Part shown: one piece after another, positions 15,993-24,119 of the stretch
Position numbering within the stretch: position 1 is the first letter of the stretch
Layout: every line of letters starts with the position of its first letter
Assembly: GCF_021129155.1 (NCBI RefSeq)
Contig: NZ_JAJOMC010000005.1
Span: 60,216 to 124,215 of the forward strand
Length of the DNA stretch: 64,000 bases
Direction: 5' to 3'
Source of the DNA: Arthrobacter sp. AK04
Lineage (GTDB): Bacteria; Actinomycetota; Actinomycetes; Actinomycetales; Micrococcaceae
Made by a program: the position numbers and the translations under genes
Notes under the pieces: generated by a model
The model's database searches: none
What the model was told of the DNA's origin: nothing
Seen by the model: only the letters and a program-made list of their open reading frames with translations

Positions 15993-17039
15993 TCACCAGT
16001 GCATGACTGCGGTCTGTCCGGACTCGCCGGCCCAGTACAGCCGAACACGCACGACGTACCGCCTGCCCTGAAAAAGTTTGGCGGACACCCGTGAGTTCCG
16101 GTCTTCCCCGCTGTCGTCGTCTCCGGCGACGAAGCGCAACTCGCCCTGCACTTCCTCGAACAGGACCAAAACGGTGTCGGCCGCGCCAAATGTGCTTATC
16201 TCATATTTGCGCGATGCCTGGGGTTCCAGCGCGAAGTCGGCCTGGCCGCCCGGAACCAGCGAAAGCGGCACGGATTGGAAGGGCTGGAGAACCGGAAGTA
16301 TGGAGTGCAGTGCGGGAAAGAATTTCCGCACCCATTCCTTGTCCGCGGTGGACAGGCCGCCCGGCGGATTGAGCCCCGCCTGGAAACGGGCAGGCTCCTT
16401 GATCAGCCCGGCGGGGAACCAGTATTCCATGACGGAATCAGGGTCCCAGGAGGATCCCTCGACTTCACTGGTGTCTATCTTCCGCAGGACATTGTGCAGT
16501 GTCTGCTCTTGCGGCCAATGGTTGGGGGCGCCGCCGAAGTATTCATAGACCTTGGCGTCGTCCCAGACGATACCGGAGAAGGGGTTCTGGTGTTCGTGCG
16601 GCAGGCCCAGCGTGTGCCCGATCTCGTGGAGGGCAGTGGTGCGGCCGTAGTCGTCAGTGAGGTCCCAGCCGAAATTCATGGTGGGCTCGTTGGCGTTGAT
16701 CCCCAGGACGTCGCGCCCGACGTAGGACCATGAGCCGTCACCCTGGTCGAAGGCGATGCGTATTTCGGCCTCACTGCGGTCTGCCACTTCAGAGAATTCC
16801 AGTCCTATGCCGAGGTCCTTCCATTCCTTGAACGCCTTCCGGACCGCTTCCTTTTGCGGAGCCGGGGCATCCAAAAACCAGTAGTGCAGCACGGTACCGT
16901 TGACCCATTTGAGCCTTAGCAGGCGGATCAGGCGCTCCCTGCGGGTCGAAAGATCCGGGCGGAGAACCGGGCGCGTCTGCGGCTTTACGTCACAGTGCGG
17001 ACCAGCTGGCTGGCTGTTCGCGGCTACTCGGTCATCCAT
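15993..17039 (-). CDS. Metzincin (matrixin/astacin-like) zinc metalloprotease
   Basis: 348 aa. Zinc site HEIGHTLGLPH with H138, E139, H142 and H148, and a Met-turn SVMEY (M204). The N-terminal part RLKWVNGTVLHYWFLD matches the first strand of astacin/matrixin catalytic domains. Residues ~255-348 form a beta-rich domain (FALEPQASRKYEISTFGAADTVL) like bacterial pre-peptidase C-terminal domains. There is no signal peptide, propeptide or Tat motif, unusual for a family of mostly secreted enzymes. It is divergent from the alpha/beta hydrolase, and the two probably share a control region. Family is clear; substrate unknown. Confidence 0.88.
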   Translation of the reverse strand: MDDRVAANSQPAGPHCDVKPQTRPVLRPDLSTRRERLIRLLRLKWVNGTVLHYWFLDAPAPQKEAVRKAFKEWKDLGIGLEFSEVADRSEAEIRIAFDQGDGSWSYVGRDVLGINANEPTMNFGWDLTDDYGRTTALHEIGHTLGLPHEHQNPFSGIVWDDAKVYEYFGGAPNHWPQEQTLHNVLRKIDTSEVEGSSWDPDSVMEYWFPAGLIKEPARFQAGLNPPGGLSTADKEWVRKFFPALHSILPVLQPFQSVPLSLVPGGQADFALEPQASRKYEISTFGAADTVLVLFEEVQGELRFVAGDDDSGEDRNSRVSAKLFQGRRYVVRVRLYWAGESGQTAVMHW

Positions 17040-17178
17040 TGCTGGCTCCTTGGAAGCTGGTCACTTCAGACCAGTACACTGCTCTACCGTTACGGCCGCG
17101 TTATCACTGCCTGAGCCCGGCGGATTCAAGGAAAACGGCATCTCCGTAACGCGCCAGTAACGCCCGCGATGATCCACT

Positions 17179-17224
17179 GCCCTGAGCAGGGCACAGCACC
17201 TCTTTCTCAAAGAGGGTCTGTTTT
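17179..17224 (+). promoter_or_regulatory. Tandem hairpins in the hydrolase leader (possible attenuator)
   Basis: Two adjacent hairpins: GCCCT/AGGGC (17179-17192, 4-base loop) and CCTCTTT/AAAGAGG (17199-17215, 3-base loop), the second followed by a U-rich stretch (GTCTGTTTT). The second looks like a rho-independent terminator but lies just ahead of a gene start, so it may attenuate the hydrolase message. Confidence 0.35.
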
Positions 17225-17246
17225 CGTGGTGCAGGAGGGACAAGTC

Positions 17247-18830
17247 ATGGGATTCCCCGGCGATGATGGCAGGCTGCCGGTGATTTACGTGCGCGGATTC
17301 GCAGGGACAGGCTCTGCCATCAACAATGCCGTTGATGATCCGTTCTACGGGTTCAGCCAAGGCTCTGTCCACGTCCGTGCCGACGGAAACGGACGCGCCA
17401 AGTTCCACCAGTTCGAGTCCCCGATGCTGCGGCTTGTTTCCGACCACAAGTACGAGGTCCCGGTCCATGGCGATCAGTGGGCCTTCCTGAACAGCGTGGA
17501 TTCCGCCTCCGTAAACCCGGCATCCGTATGGATCCACCGCTTCTACGATGATTCCGCGGATACCTTCGGCGAGGAGGGGGAGAGCTTCTCCTTCGAGGAC
17601 GCCGCACGGGATCTGTTCGAGCTCATCAAGCTGGTGCTTGATAAAACCGGCGCTCCCAAGGTCTTCCTGGTGGCGCATTCAATGGGAGGGCTGATTTGCC
17701 GCTCGCTGCTGCAGCGGGTCATACCGGAAGCCCTTGCCGGCGAAGAGGGCACCATCGACCCTGCGGCCGGGGCCCGATACGTGGCACGGGTGTTCACCTA
17801 TGCGACACCGCATGGCGGAATCCGCTTCGCCGTCGGTTTTGGCCTCCTGGAGAAGATCCGGGACGTCCTTGGTGTTCAAGGGGCGGACATCTTCGGGCCG
17901 GACAGGATGTATGACTACCTCACTCCGCCGGCCCTTAGGAGTACGCGGACCCGCGAGGCGTTCGTAGGGACGCATATGCCCGACGACGGGTTCCCGCTGG
18001 ATGAGCTGTTCTGCCTTGTCGGCTCGAATCCTGGCGATTATGACGTCGCCTTGGGTCTTTCGTCCAAAGCGGTAGGAGCAAGAAGCGATGGCCTGGTCCA
18101 GATAGACAATGCCGCAATCCAGGGTGCGCCGCTGGCGGTGGTGCACCGGAGCCACAGCGGCCGCTACGGCATCGTCAATTCCGAGGAGGGCTACCAGAAC
18201 CTCCAGCGCTTCCTCTTCGGCGACCTCAAGATTGAGGTTGAACTGGCCGGTTTCACCGTTGGCAAGGCTGCACCCCCTGAGGTGGAGTTCCAGCTTGATG
18301 TGGGGCTGGCCATTCGGGGGCTGCCGGTCATGGTGCATGAACAGAGCGCCGCCCACTTCTGTCCCGTTCAGATCGAGCATTGGAAGGAAGGGGACCCGAT
18401 CGACTCCCCGCTGCCGCTGCTGACCACTTTCCTTTCCTCGAAAGCACCCCGGCCTCGGGTGGGCGGCCGGGAAGTACCGCGGCTGCGCCACGCGCTCAGG
18501 CTGCGGCTCATGTCCATCAGGGAAAAGGAGGGACATTTCTTCTTTGACGACCACCTGGAGCAAACCGAGGACTGGCAGGACACCCTGGTGGTCGATATTG
18601 AACCCCCGGGCAGAGACCGGCCACTGCCCAAAGCATGGGCCGCCTGGAACAGTGGCATTTCCACGGCTGTCCGCGATTGGGATCCCGAGGACAAAGACCA
18701 GCTCAGGGATATAGACGACACGCCCGCCCGTTGGCGGGGACACATCGCCGTCCCGGAATTTGCGAGAGACCTGCTGGGCCCCAATGCCGGGATCAACCTC
18801 ACCGTGACCCCACGGACCCTGGTCCTCTAA
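17247..18830 (+). CDS. Alpha/beta hydrolase, lipase-like, with extra C-terminal domain
   Basis: 527 aa from the ATG at 17247, which has GGAGGGA exactly 6-7 bases upstream. Residues 1-~330 are an alpha/beta hydrolase: strand PVIYVRGFAG, nucleophile elbow AHSMGG (Ser145), TYATPHGG, and a late histidine likely in VVHRSHSGRYG. This resembles PGAP1/triacylglycerol-lipase folds acting on esters. Residues ~335-527 are a separate beta-rich domain without an obvious family. No signal peptide, so the enzyme is predicted cytoplasmic or exported by an unusual route, like its divergent metzincin neighbour. Confidence 0.82.
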   Translation: MGFPGDDGRLPVIYVRGFAGTGSAINNAVDDPFYGFSQGSVHVRADGNGRAKFHQFESPMLRLVSDHKYEVPVHGDQWAFLNSVDSASVNPASVWIHRFYDDSADTFGEEGESFSFEDAARDLFELIKLVLDKTGAPKVFLVAHSMGGLICRSLLQRVIPEALAGEEGTIDPAAGARYVARVFTYATPHGGIRFAVGFGLLEKIRDVLGVQGADIFGPDRMYDYLTPPALRSTRTREAFVGTHMPDDGFPLDELFCLVGSNPGDYDVALGLSSKAVGARSDGLVQIDNAAIQGAPLAVVHRSHSGRYGIVNSEEGYQNLQRFLFGDLKIEVELAGFTVGKAAPPEVEFQLDVGLAIRGLPVMVHEQSAAHFCPVQIEHWKEGDPIDSPLPLLTTFLSSKAPRPRVGGREVPRLRHALRLRLMSIREKEGHFFFDDHLEQTEDWQDTLVVDIEPPGRDRPLPKAWAAWNSGISTAVRDWDPEDKDQLRDIDDTPARWRGHIAVPEFARDLLGPNAGINLTVTPRTLVL

Positions 18831-19054
18831 AGCCGGCCGGCGCCGCCGATCCTGCTGGAGTCATAACTGTTCTTGTCACCCGCGGGAGCCGCCTCGGGGG
18901 AGCGGCGGCAGCCCTCGCATTACCCCCAACGGCTACTCAGCGGACTGCAGCCTTGATCTGCGGCTCAAGGCAGCGGATGCGGCCTGAATGATCTCAGGGT
19001 ACCGGCGTGTTTATCCAGTCGCCAGAGAAATCATCCTCAAGATTTTCCAAGGTT

Positions 19055-19504
19055 CTAGTCCACTGGGCGGACGATCATGGTGACGATCTGGGATTCGTTC
19101 AAGCCAGGGCTGGCGACATTGAGCATGTAGGTGTAATCGCCATCTGTGCCGGAGAATCTACAGATGGTGATGTTGCCGGTTGCATTCGAGGGCCGCTGGC
19201 AGGGAGTGTCGGCCTTCATCTCGAACCCGACTCCCGACACGACAGCTGTGACGTCGCTTGTGTTCAACTCTTTCCCTGCATTCCATTGCCGGGAAAGGCT
19301 GGGGCAAGGATTGGTACTCATGCACAGAAAACGCTCGGAGCGCACGATTTCGTCAGTCAGCTTCCAGTCTGACGGGATGGCGAAGCGTCCGGCGCGGGCA
19401 AGCATATCCGCCGTTGCCTCGTCCTCGGCGGACCGGACGATGAAGAACGCGATCGTACCGAGGACACAGACCCCTGCCAGGACAATTCCGATAATCCGCT
19501 TCAC
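19055..19504 (-). CDS. Membrane-anchored hypothetical protein
   Basis: 149 aa from a GTG at 19504 with GGGGA placed 5 bases upstream; longer in-frame starts exist. One N-terminal membrane helix (IIGIVLAGVCVLGTIAFFIV), then an extracellular domain with four cysteines (FLCMSTNPCPS, DTPCQRP, ITICRF) able to form two disulfides, and the C-terminal pattern YTYMLNVASPGLNESQIVTMIV. No known family identified. It stands alone between the hydrolase and the polyketide operon. The 224 bases on its 3' side, up to the hydrolase, hold nothing I can identify. Confidence 0.6.
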   Translation of the reverse strand: MKRIIGIVLAGVCVLGTIAFFIVRSAEDEATADMLARAGRFAIPSDWKLTDEIVRSERFLCMSTNPCPSLSRQWNAGKELNTSDVTAVVSGVGFEMKADTPCQRPSNATGNITICRFSGTDGDYTYMLNVASPGLNESQIVTMIVRPVD

Positions 19505-19641
19505 AATGTTCCCCAAACCATCGGCACTCGGGCACCGATCACCTGCATTCTTCCGCATCGGGATACCGGAGGACGAGCGATAGACGATGTCTCTCAAGGG
19601 GCGTTAGGGGGAGCAGGTTGCAGCCCAACTCTATTTTACTT

Positions 19642-19652
19642 TACATAATGTA
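19642..19652. promoter_or_regulatory. Palindrome in the AT-rich region before the polyketide operon
   Basis: TACATAATGTA inside the only AT-rich stretch (about 19630-19660) between the divergent hypothetical gene and the type III polyketide synthase. A second inverted repeat, GTGGC/GCCAC (19684-19701), follows. Likely promoter/operator region; no factor can be assigned. Confidence 0.3.
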
Positions 19653-19799
19653 GATTATCGGCGTTTTGGCCAGGAGCGCAGAAGTGGCCGCATTCCGCCA
19701 CAATACGGACATGCACCGGCCACAACCGCGCAGACAATTCCGCAGGTCAGCGGGTCGCGCACCGTTGCCAATATCCTGCCGCTCGCCAAGAATGAACCA

Positions 19800-20996
19800 A
19801 TGACGGTCTACGTGCGTTCCCTTGAAACCGCAGTTCCGAAAACGATGCTGATCCAGTCCGAGGCCCGGGATGTTTTTGCGGCGCAGCCCGGCCTGACCCG
19901 GCTCGGCTCACGCTTGGTGGCCACATGCTTCGACGCGGCAGCCATTGACACCAGGTTTACTGCCGTTGAGGAAATGACCAACGATTTCCAGGCCGAGGAC
20001 CCGCAGTTCTACGATGTCGCCACCGGCCTGCTGCTGAATCCCAGCACCAAAGTGCGCAACGAAATCTTCGGCCGTGAGGCCACCAAGCTGTTCGTCGCCG
20101 CCGCCCGTGCCGCCGTCGAATCCTGTCCGGAACTCGATTTACTTGACATAACTCATCTGGTGACCGTCTCCTGTACCGGATTCTTCAACCCCGGGCCCGA
20201 CTACAAGATCGTGCGCGAACTCGGCCTGGATCCAGCCGTCCAGCGCTACCACCTCGGCTTCATGGGCTGTTATGCGGCCTTTCCAGCCCTCCGCGCCGCG
20301 AAGCTGTTCTGTGAGGCCGACCCCAACGCGGTGGTCCTGGTTGTCTGTGCGGAACTGTGCTCGCTGCACGTCCGCACCTCCAATGATCCGGACACCATTA
20401 TGGGATCCGCGCTGTTCGCCGACGGCGCCGCGGCCGCCGTCGTGACAGCCAGGCCAGGCACCGAGGAAAACGCCCTGCTGCAACTGGACCATTTCGAAAC
20501 CGTCCTCACGCCCGTCGGTGAAGACTCCATGGCATGGAACATCGGCGACAACGGATTTGAAATGGTCCTGGGCAATTACGTCCCGCACATCATTGACGAC
20601 CACATCGTCGGGGCGCTGGAGCCGCTCCTGGCCCGGGACCCTGAGCTGGCTGCACTCCCCTACTCATCCATCCGCCACTGGGCCATCCACCCCGGCGGCC
20701 GGAGCATCCTGGACAAAGTCGAGTCCCGGCTCGGCCTGACGGAGGAACAGCTGGTCCCGGCCCGCGAAATCCTCAGGAACTACGGCAACATGAGCAGCGC
20801 CACAGTCCTGTTTGTCATCAAACGCATCCTGGAACAAGCCCCCGAACCCGGGGACGAACGGATCTGCTCCATGGCGTTCGGGCCAGGACTCACGGTGGAA
20901 ACCGCACTGTTCACCAAACTGCGGCAGGCTCCAGGCGCTATCCCAGCCGGGCGCACGGAGCAGGAGCGGATGCCGGCGGACGCTCCGGTGGCCTGA
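19800..20996 (+). CDS. Type III polyketide synthase
   Basis: 398 aa chalcone-synthase-like enzyme. Catalytic triad visible: Cys157 (GFMGCYAAFPAL), His297 (WAIHPGGRSIL) and Asn330 (NYGNMSSATV). C-terminal MAFGPGLTVET matches the GFGPG loop of the family. It condenses malonyl-CoA units onto an acyl starter to give pyrones, resorcinols or similar aromatics. The next two genes encode a methyltransferase and a flavin monooxygenase, 5 and 1 bases apart, a layout comparable to srsABC of Streptomyces griseus (phenolic lipids) although this methyltransferase is of a different class. Starter and product are not predictable by eye. Confidence 0.92.
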   Translation: MTVYVRSLETAVPKTMLIQSEARDVFAAQPGLTRLGSRLVATCFDAAAIDTRFTAVEEMTNDFQAEDPQFYDVATGLLLNPSTKVRNEIFGREATKLFVAAARAAVESCPELDLLDITHLVTVSCTGFFNPGPDYKIVRELGLDPAVQRYHLGFMGCYAAFPALRAAKLFCEADPNAVVLVVCAELCSLHVRTSNDPDTIMGSALFADGAAAAVVTARPGTEENALLQLDHFETVLTPVGEDSMAWNIGDNGFEMVLGNYVPHIIDDHIVGALEPLLARDPELAALPYSSIRHWAIHPGGRSILDKVESRLGLTEEQLVPAREILRNYGNMSSATVLFVIKRILEQAPEPGDERICSMAFGPGLTVETALFTKLRQAPGAIPAGRTEQERMPADAPVA

Positions 20997-21001
20997 ACCC
21001 C

Positions 21002-21697
21002 GTGGACTTCCTGCTGCGGCAGCGCGATGCCGGGGCCACTGAGATCATGGACCTGCCGGACTGTGACCCTGAGGCGCTGGACAACACGTACCGGCAGTTC
21101 GCCGTGGTGAACCGGGTGCTGTCGGGATGGCGGCGGCTGTACGTGCGGGAACTGCGCCCGTTCCTTGCTGCCATTTCCCGGCCGGCAACCGTCCTGGATA
21201 TCGGGTCGGGCGGCGGCGATCTTGCCGTTATGCTGGCGCGCTGGGCCGCACGCGACCGGCTCACCCTGCACATCACGGGCATCGATCCGGATTCCCGCGC
21301 CGCCGCCTTCGCCCTCCGCAGGCCTGCCGCGCCCGGCGTCAGTTTCCGGCAGGCCCACAGCACCGACCTTGTACAGGAGGGCCGGCAGTACGACTTCGTG
21401 ATCTCGAACCATGTCCTCCACCACCTTGGCAGCGGGCAACTCCAGGAGCTGCTGGCTCACTCAGAGTTGCTCGCCCGGAAAGCGGCGCTCCACAATGATC
21501 TGCGCCGCAGCCCGGCAGCCTACGCCCTGTTCAGCGCTGCGGCACTTCCTTTCCGCCACTCCTTCATCCGCGCGGACGGGCTGACCTCCATCCGCCGGAG
21601 CTACACGCACGGGGAGTTGAAGGCCCTCGCTCCCCCGGGCTGGGTGGTCCGGACCGGCAGCGCGTTCCATCAGGTCCTTGCCTACCCGGGGAACTGA
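21002..21697 (+). CDS. Class I SAM-dependent methyltransferase of the polyketide operon
   Basis: 231 aa, GTG start 5 bases after the polyketide synthase. SAM-binding motif I VLDIGSGGGDLA (residues 64-75), acidic motif GIDPDS, and FVISNHVLHHLGSG (motif IV region) followed by the C-terminal strands of the Rossmann fold. The start region DCDPEALDNTYRQFAVVNRVLSGW is typical of methyltransferases that accompany type III synthases in Actinobacteria. Probably O- or C-methylates the polyketide. Translation is likely coupled to both neighbours. Confidence 0.88.
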   Translation: MDFLLRQRDAGATEIMDLPDCDPEALDNTYRQFAVVNRVLSGWRRLYVRELRPFLAAISRPATVLDIGSGGGDLAVMLARWAARDRLTLHITGIDPDSRAAAFALRRPAAPGVSFRQAHSTDLVQEGRQYDFVISNHVLHHLGSGQLQELLAHSELLARKAALHNDLRRSPAAYALFSAAALPFRHSFIRADGLTSIRRSYTHGELKALAPPGWVVRTGSAFHQVLAYPGN

Positions 21698-21698
21698 C

Positions 21699-22844
21699 GT
21701 GGCCACCGACGTGGTGATCGTTGGCGCCGGGCCGGTGGGACTGTTCTTGGCCGCGTCCCTTCTCCAGGAGGGGATCTCGGTCCGCGTCCTCGAGCAGAGG
21801 ACCGAACGGAACCTCCACAGCCGGGCCATCGGAATCCACCCGCCCGCCCTCGACGCGCTGGACCGGGTGGGGCTGGCCGGCGCCATGGTGCAGGAGGGGG
21901 TGCCGATCCGCACAGGCCTCGCGGTCAGCGGCGGGAAAACGGTGGCGAGCATGTCCTTCGACGCAGTTTCGGAGGCCTTTCCGTTCGTGCTGGCCCTCCC
22001 CCAGCACCGAACCGAACAGCTCCTGGAGGACCGCGTCCTTTCCCTCGACAGCGGGGCCATCCTCAGGGGCGCGAGGGTGACAGGACTGTACGACGACGGC
22101 GGAAGGGCCGCCGTCGTCGTCGAACCTTCTGCTGGAGGTGCGGGTCAGCGGGACTTCCCGGCATCTTTTGTGGTGGCCGCGGACGGTGCGAGGTCGCAGC
22201 TGCGGACGGTGCTTGGCGTGCCTGTCTGCACAAAGGCGTATCCGGACCACTACCTGATGGGCGATTTTGCTGATTCCGGGGACCACGGGCAGATGGCTGT
22301 CCTGTTCCTTGAAGCAGGAGGAATCGTTGAATCTTTTCCGCTGCCGGATGGCCTGCGGCGGTGGGTGGTACGGCTCGGCACGCCGGCGGAGACAGCGGAC
22401 GCCCATCGGCTGGCCGGACTGGTCCTGCAGCGTACGGGAATCCTGCCCGATGTGGAGACCAACACCATGGTGAGCGCCTTCAGCGTAAGGTCCACGCTTG
22501 CCCGCCGCACGGTGGCGGGACGGGTGCTGCTGATCGGCGACGCTGCGCACGAAATCAGCCCGATCGGCGGCCAGGGCATGAATCTTGGCTGGCTGGCTGC
22601 CCACGCCCTGTCGCCGCTGATTCACAGGGGCGTGGCGGGAGAGTCAGTTGAAGGACAGCTGAAAGAGTTCGACGCCGGACGTCGGCGTGCCGCCGTCATC
22701 GCCAGGCGCCAGTCCGAGGTCAATATGATGCTGGGCCGTCCCCTGCCGGCACCCTTCCTCCAGCTGCGAAACCTGGCCATTGGCGCCGCTGCTTCGGTTC
22801 CAGCCGTTAACCAGTGGACCGCCAAGCGCTTCACCATGCAGTAG
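21699..22844 (+). CDS. FAD-dependent monooxygenase of the polyketide operon
   Basis: 381 aa from the GTG at 21699, one base after the methyltransferase stop. Class A flavoprotein hydroxylase: dinucleotide motif GAGPVG (residues 9-14), DG motif VVAADGARSQLR, and GD motif LLIGDAAHEISPIGGQGMN. These enzymes use NAD(P)H and O2 to hydroxylate phenols. In this operon it probably hydroxylates the methylated polyketide ring, perhaps on the way to a quinone. Last gene of the operon; the SnoaL-like gene faces it from the other strand. Confidence 0.9.
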   Translation: MATDVVIVGAGPVGLFLAASLLQEGISVRVLEQRTERNLHSRAIGIHPPALDALDRVGLAGAMVQEGVPIRTGLAVSGGKTVASMSFDAVSEAFPFVLALPQHRTEQLLEDRVLSLDSGAILRGARVTGLYDDGGRAAVVVEPSAGGAGQRDFPASFVVAADGARSQLRTVLGVPVCTKAYPDHYLMGDFADSGDHGQMAVLFLEAGGIVESFPLPDGLRRWVVRLGTPAETADAHRLAGLVLQRTGILPDVETNTMVSAFSVRSTLARRTVAGRVLLIGDAAHEISPIGGQGMNLGWLAAHALSPLIHRGVAGESVEGQLKEFDAGRRRAAVIARRQSEVNMMLGRPLPAPFLQLRNLAIGAAASVPAVNQWTAKRFTMQ

Positions 22845-22871
22845 CCGCGGCCGCCGGTGAGGGCATGCCGG

Positions 22872-23294
22872 TCAGGAACCACTCCGGAAGTAGCAGTCGT
22901 AGCTGTCCTGGCTCACGATTCTGCCGTCCCTGACCTCGAAGACCGATGACGTCCTGGCGCGGATGGTCTCTCCCCTGTCCCAGTAGGGCAGATCCATCAG
23001 GACTGTTGCTGACCAGTCCGCCTCCACGGCCACCCTCCCGCCTTCACAGGTGGTGCGCCTGATGCTGAACGCCTGGTCCGCCACCACCTCCGCGCTCTGG
23101 TCAGCACCGGCAAGCACAGCGGCCAGCGTCCGGGTGGAACCTTCCGGCGCCAGCAGATGCGGCGCTTCGACCAGCACGAAGGCCTCCGCCAGGAACGGCC
23201 GGATTCCAGCAGACCCTCCACCTGATTCCAGGACGCGGAGGAAGCCCAGGACGCAGTCCAGGGCAGGGGTTCTCGGGGAAGGGTGTTCAGCCAT
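22872..23294 (-). CDS. SnoaL-like/NTF2-fold protein
   Basis: 140 aa. A long N-terminal helix region, then the beta-sheet of the NTF2 cone, with the usual closing strands TSSVFEVRDGRIVSQDSYDCY. Such folds serve as polyketide cyclases, limonene-epoxide-type hydrolases or simple binding proteins. It lies tail to tail with the polyketide operon, so a role there is possible but not shown. Start ATG at 23294; divergent from peptide deformylase. Confidence 0.75.
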   Translation of the reverse strand: MAEHPSPRTPALDCVLGFLRVLESGGGSAGIRPFLAEAFVLVEAPHLLAPEGSTRTLAAVLAGADQSAEVVADQAFSIRRTTCEGGRVAVEADWSATVLMDLPYWDRGETIRARTSSVFEVRDGRIVSQDSYDCYFRSGS

Positions 23295-23354
23295 GGGAAA
23301 GACACTAGCCCAGGCAGGCGGGCCGGATCTCCCACCGCCAGTAGGCTTTTCCTC

Positions 23355-24029
23355 ATGAGCCAGAATCCGCCGGAGACCACCCTCAGCGACGAACAGATCA
23401 GGGAAACTGTGGAGCGGATCCTGTCAGCGGGCACACTGCCGCCCATCGTGCAGGCCGGCCATCCCGCCCTGCGCCAGCGCGCCGCCGCCTTTGACGGCCA
23501 GCTGCCTCACGAACAGCTTGACCGGCTCATCGCGCTCATGCGCCAGGTCATGCACGAGGCCCCGGGCGTGGGGCTGGCAGCACCGCAGCTCGGCATACCC
23601 CTCCAGATCGCCGTCGTGGAGGACCAGTTCGACGTCGACCCCGAGGCAGCTGCCCTGCGGAAACGGAGTCCTTTGGAATTCATGGCGCTCCTGAACCCCA
23701 GCTACACCCCGGTGGGCACGGAGCTGGCGTCCTTTTACGAGGGTTGCCTTTCGCTGAACGGACTGCAGGCAGTGGTTGCCCGGCCTGAAAAAGTCCTGCT
23801 GGAATTCCAGGTGCCGGACGGCTCACGCGTGCAGAAGGAGTTCGCAGGCTGGCAGGCCCGCATTGTGCAGCACGAGACAGACCACCTGAACGGCGTGCTC
23901 TACGTGGACCGTGCCCAGTTGCGCTCGCTCAGCAGCAACGCCGAGTACGCCGCCAGGTGGGCGGAGCCCGGAATAGGGAAAGCGCGTGAGGGGCTCGGGT
24001 TCGGCGACGGCCCCACCGCCCTCCCCTGA
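23355..24029 (+). CDS. def: Peptide deformylase
   Basis: 224 aa from the ATG at 23355. The three deformylase motifs are present: GVGLAAPQLG (71-80), EGCLSL (129-134, metal ligand C131) and QHETDHLNG with H173, E174 and H177. It removes the formyl group from new proteins. A ~25-residue N-terminal extension precedes the core, as in other actinobacterial forms. A second copy elsewhere in the genome is likely but cannot be seen here. Confidence 0.93.
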   Translation: MSQNPPETTLSDEQIRETVERILSAGTLPPIVQAGHPALRQRAAAFDGQLPHEQLDRLIALMRQVMHEAPGVGLAAPQLGIPLQIAVVEDQFDVDPEAAALRKRSPLEFMALLNPSYTPVGTELASFYEGCLSLNGLQAVVARPEKVLLEFQVPDGSRVQKEFAGWQARIVQHETDHLNGVLYVDRAQLRSLSSNAEYAARWAEPGIGKAREGLGFGDGPTALP

Positions 24030-24119
24030 TCCAGGACCGGCAACGCAGAGCCGGGCAGCCCCGGGCCACTGCTCCCGGCCACCCGGGGAAGTCCGCCGGA
24101 CAGCCCTAAGATAGTGCCT

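Noticed and set aside
17679..18743. 354-codon frame on the minus strand inside the hydrolase
   Set aside because: Antisense shadow of a gene with an intact nucleophile elbow and good ribosome site; no recognisable motif.
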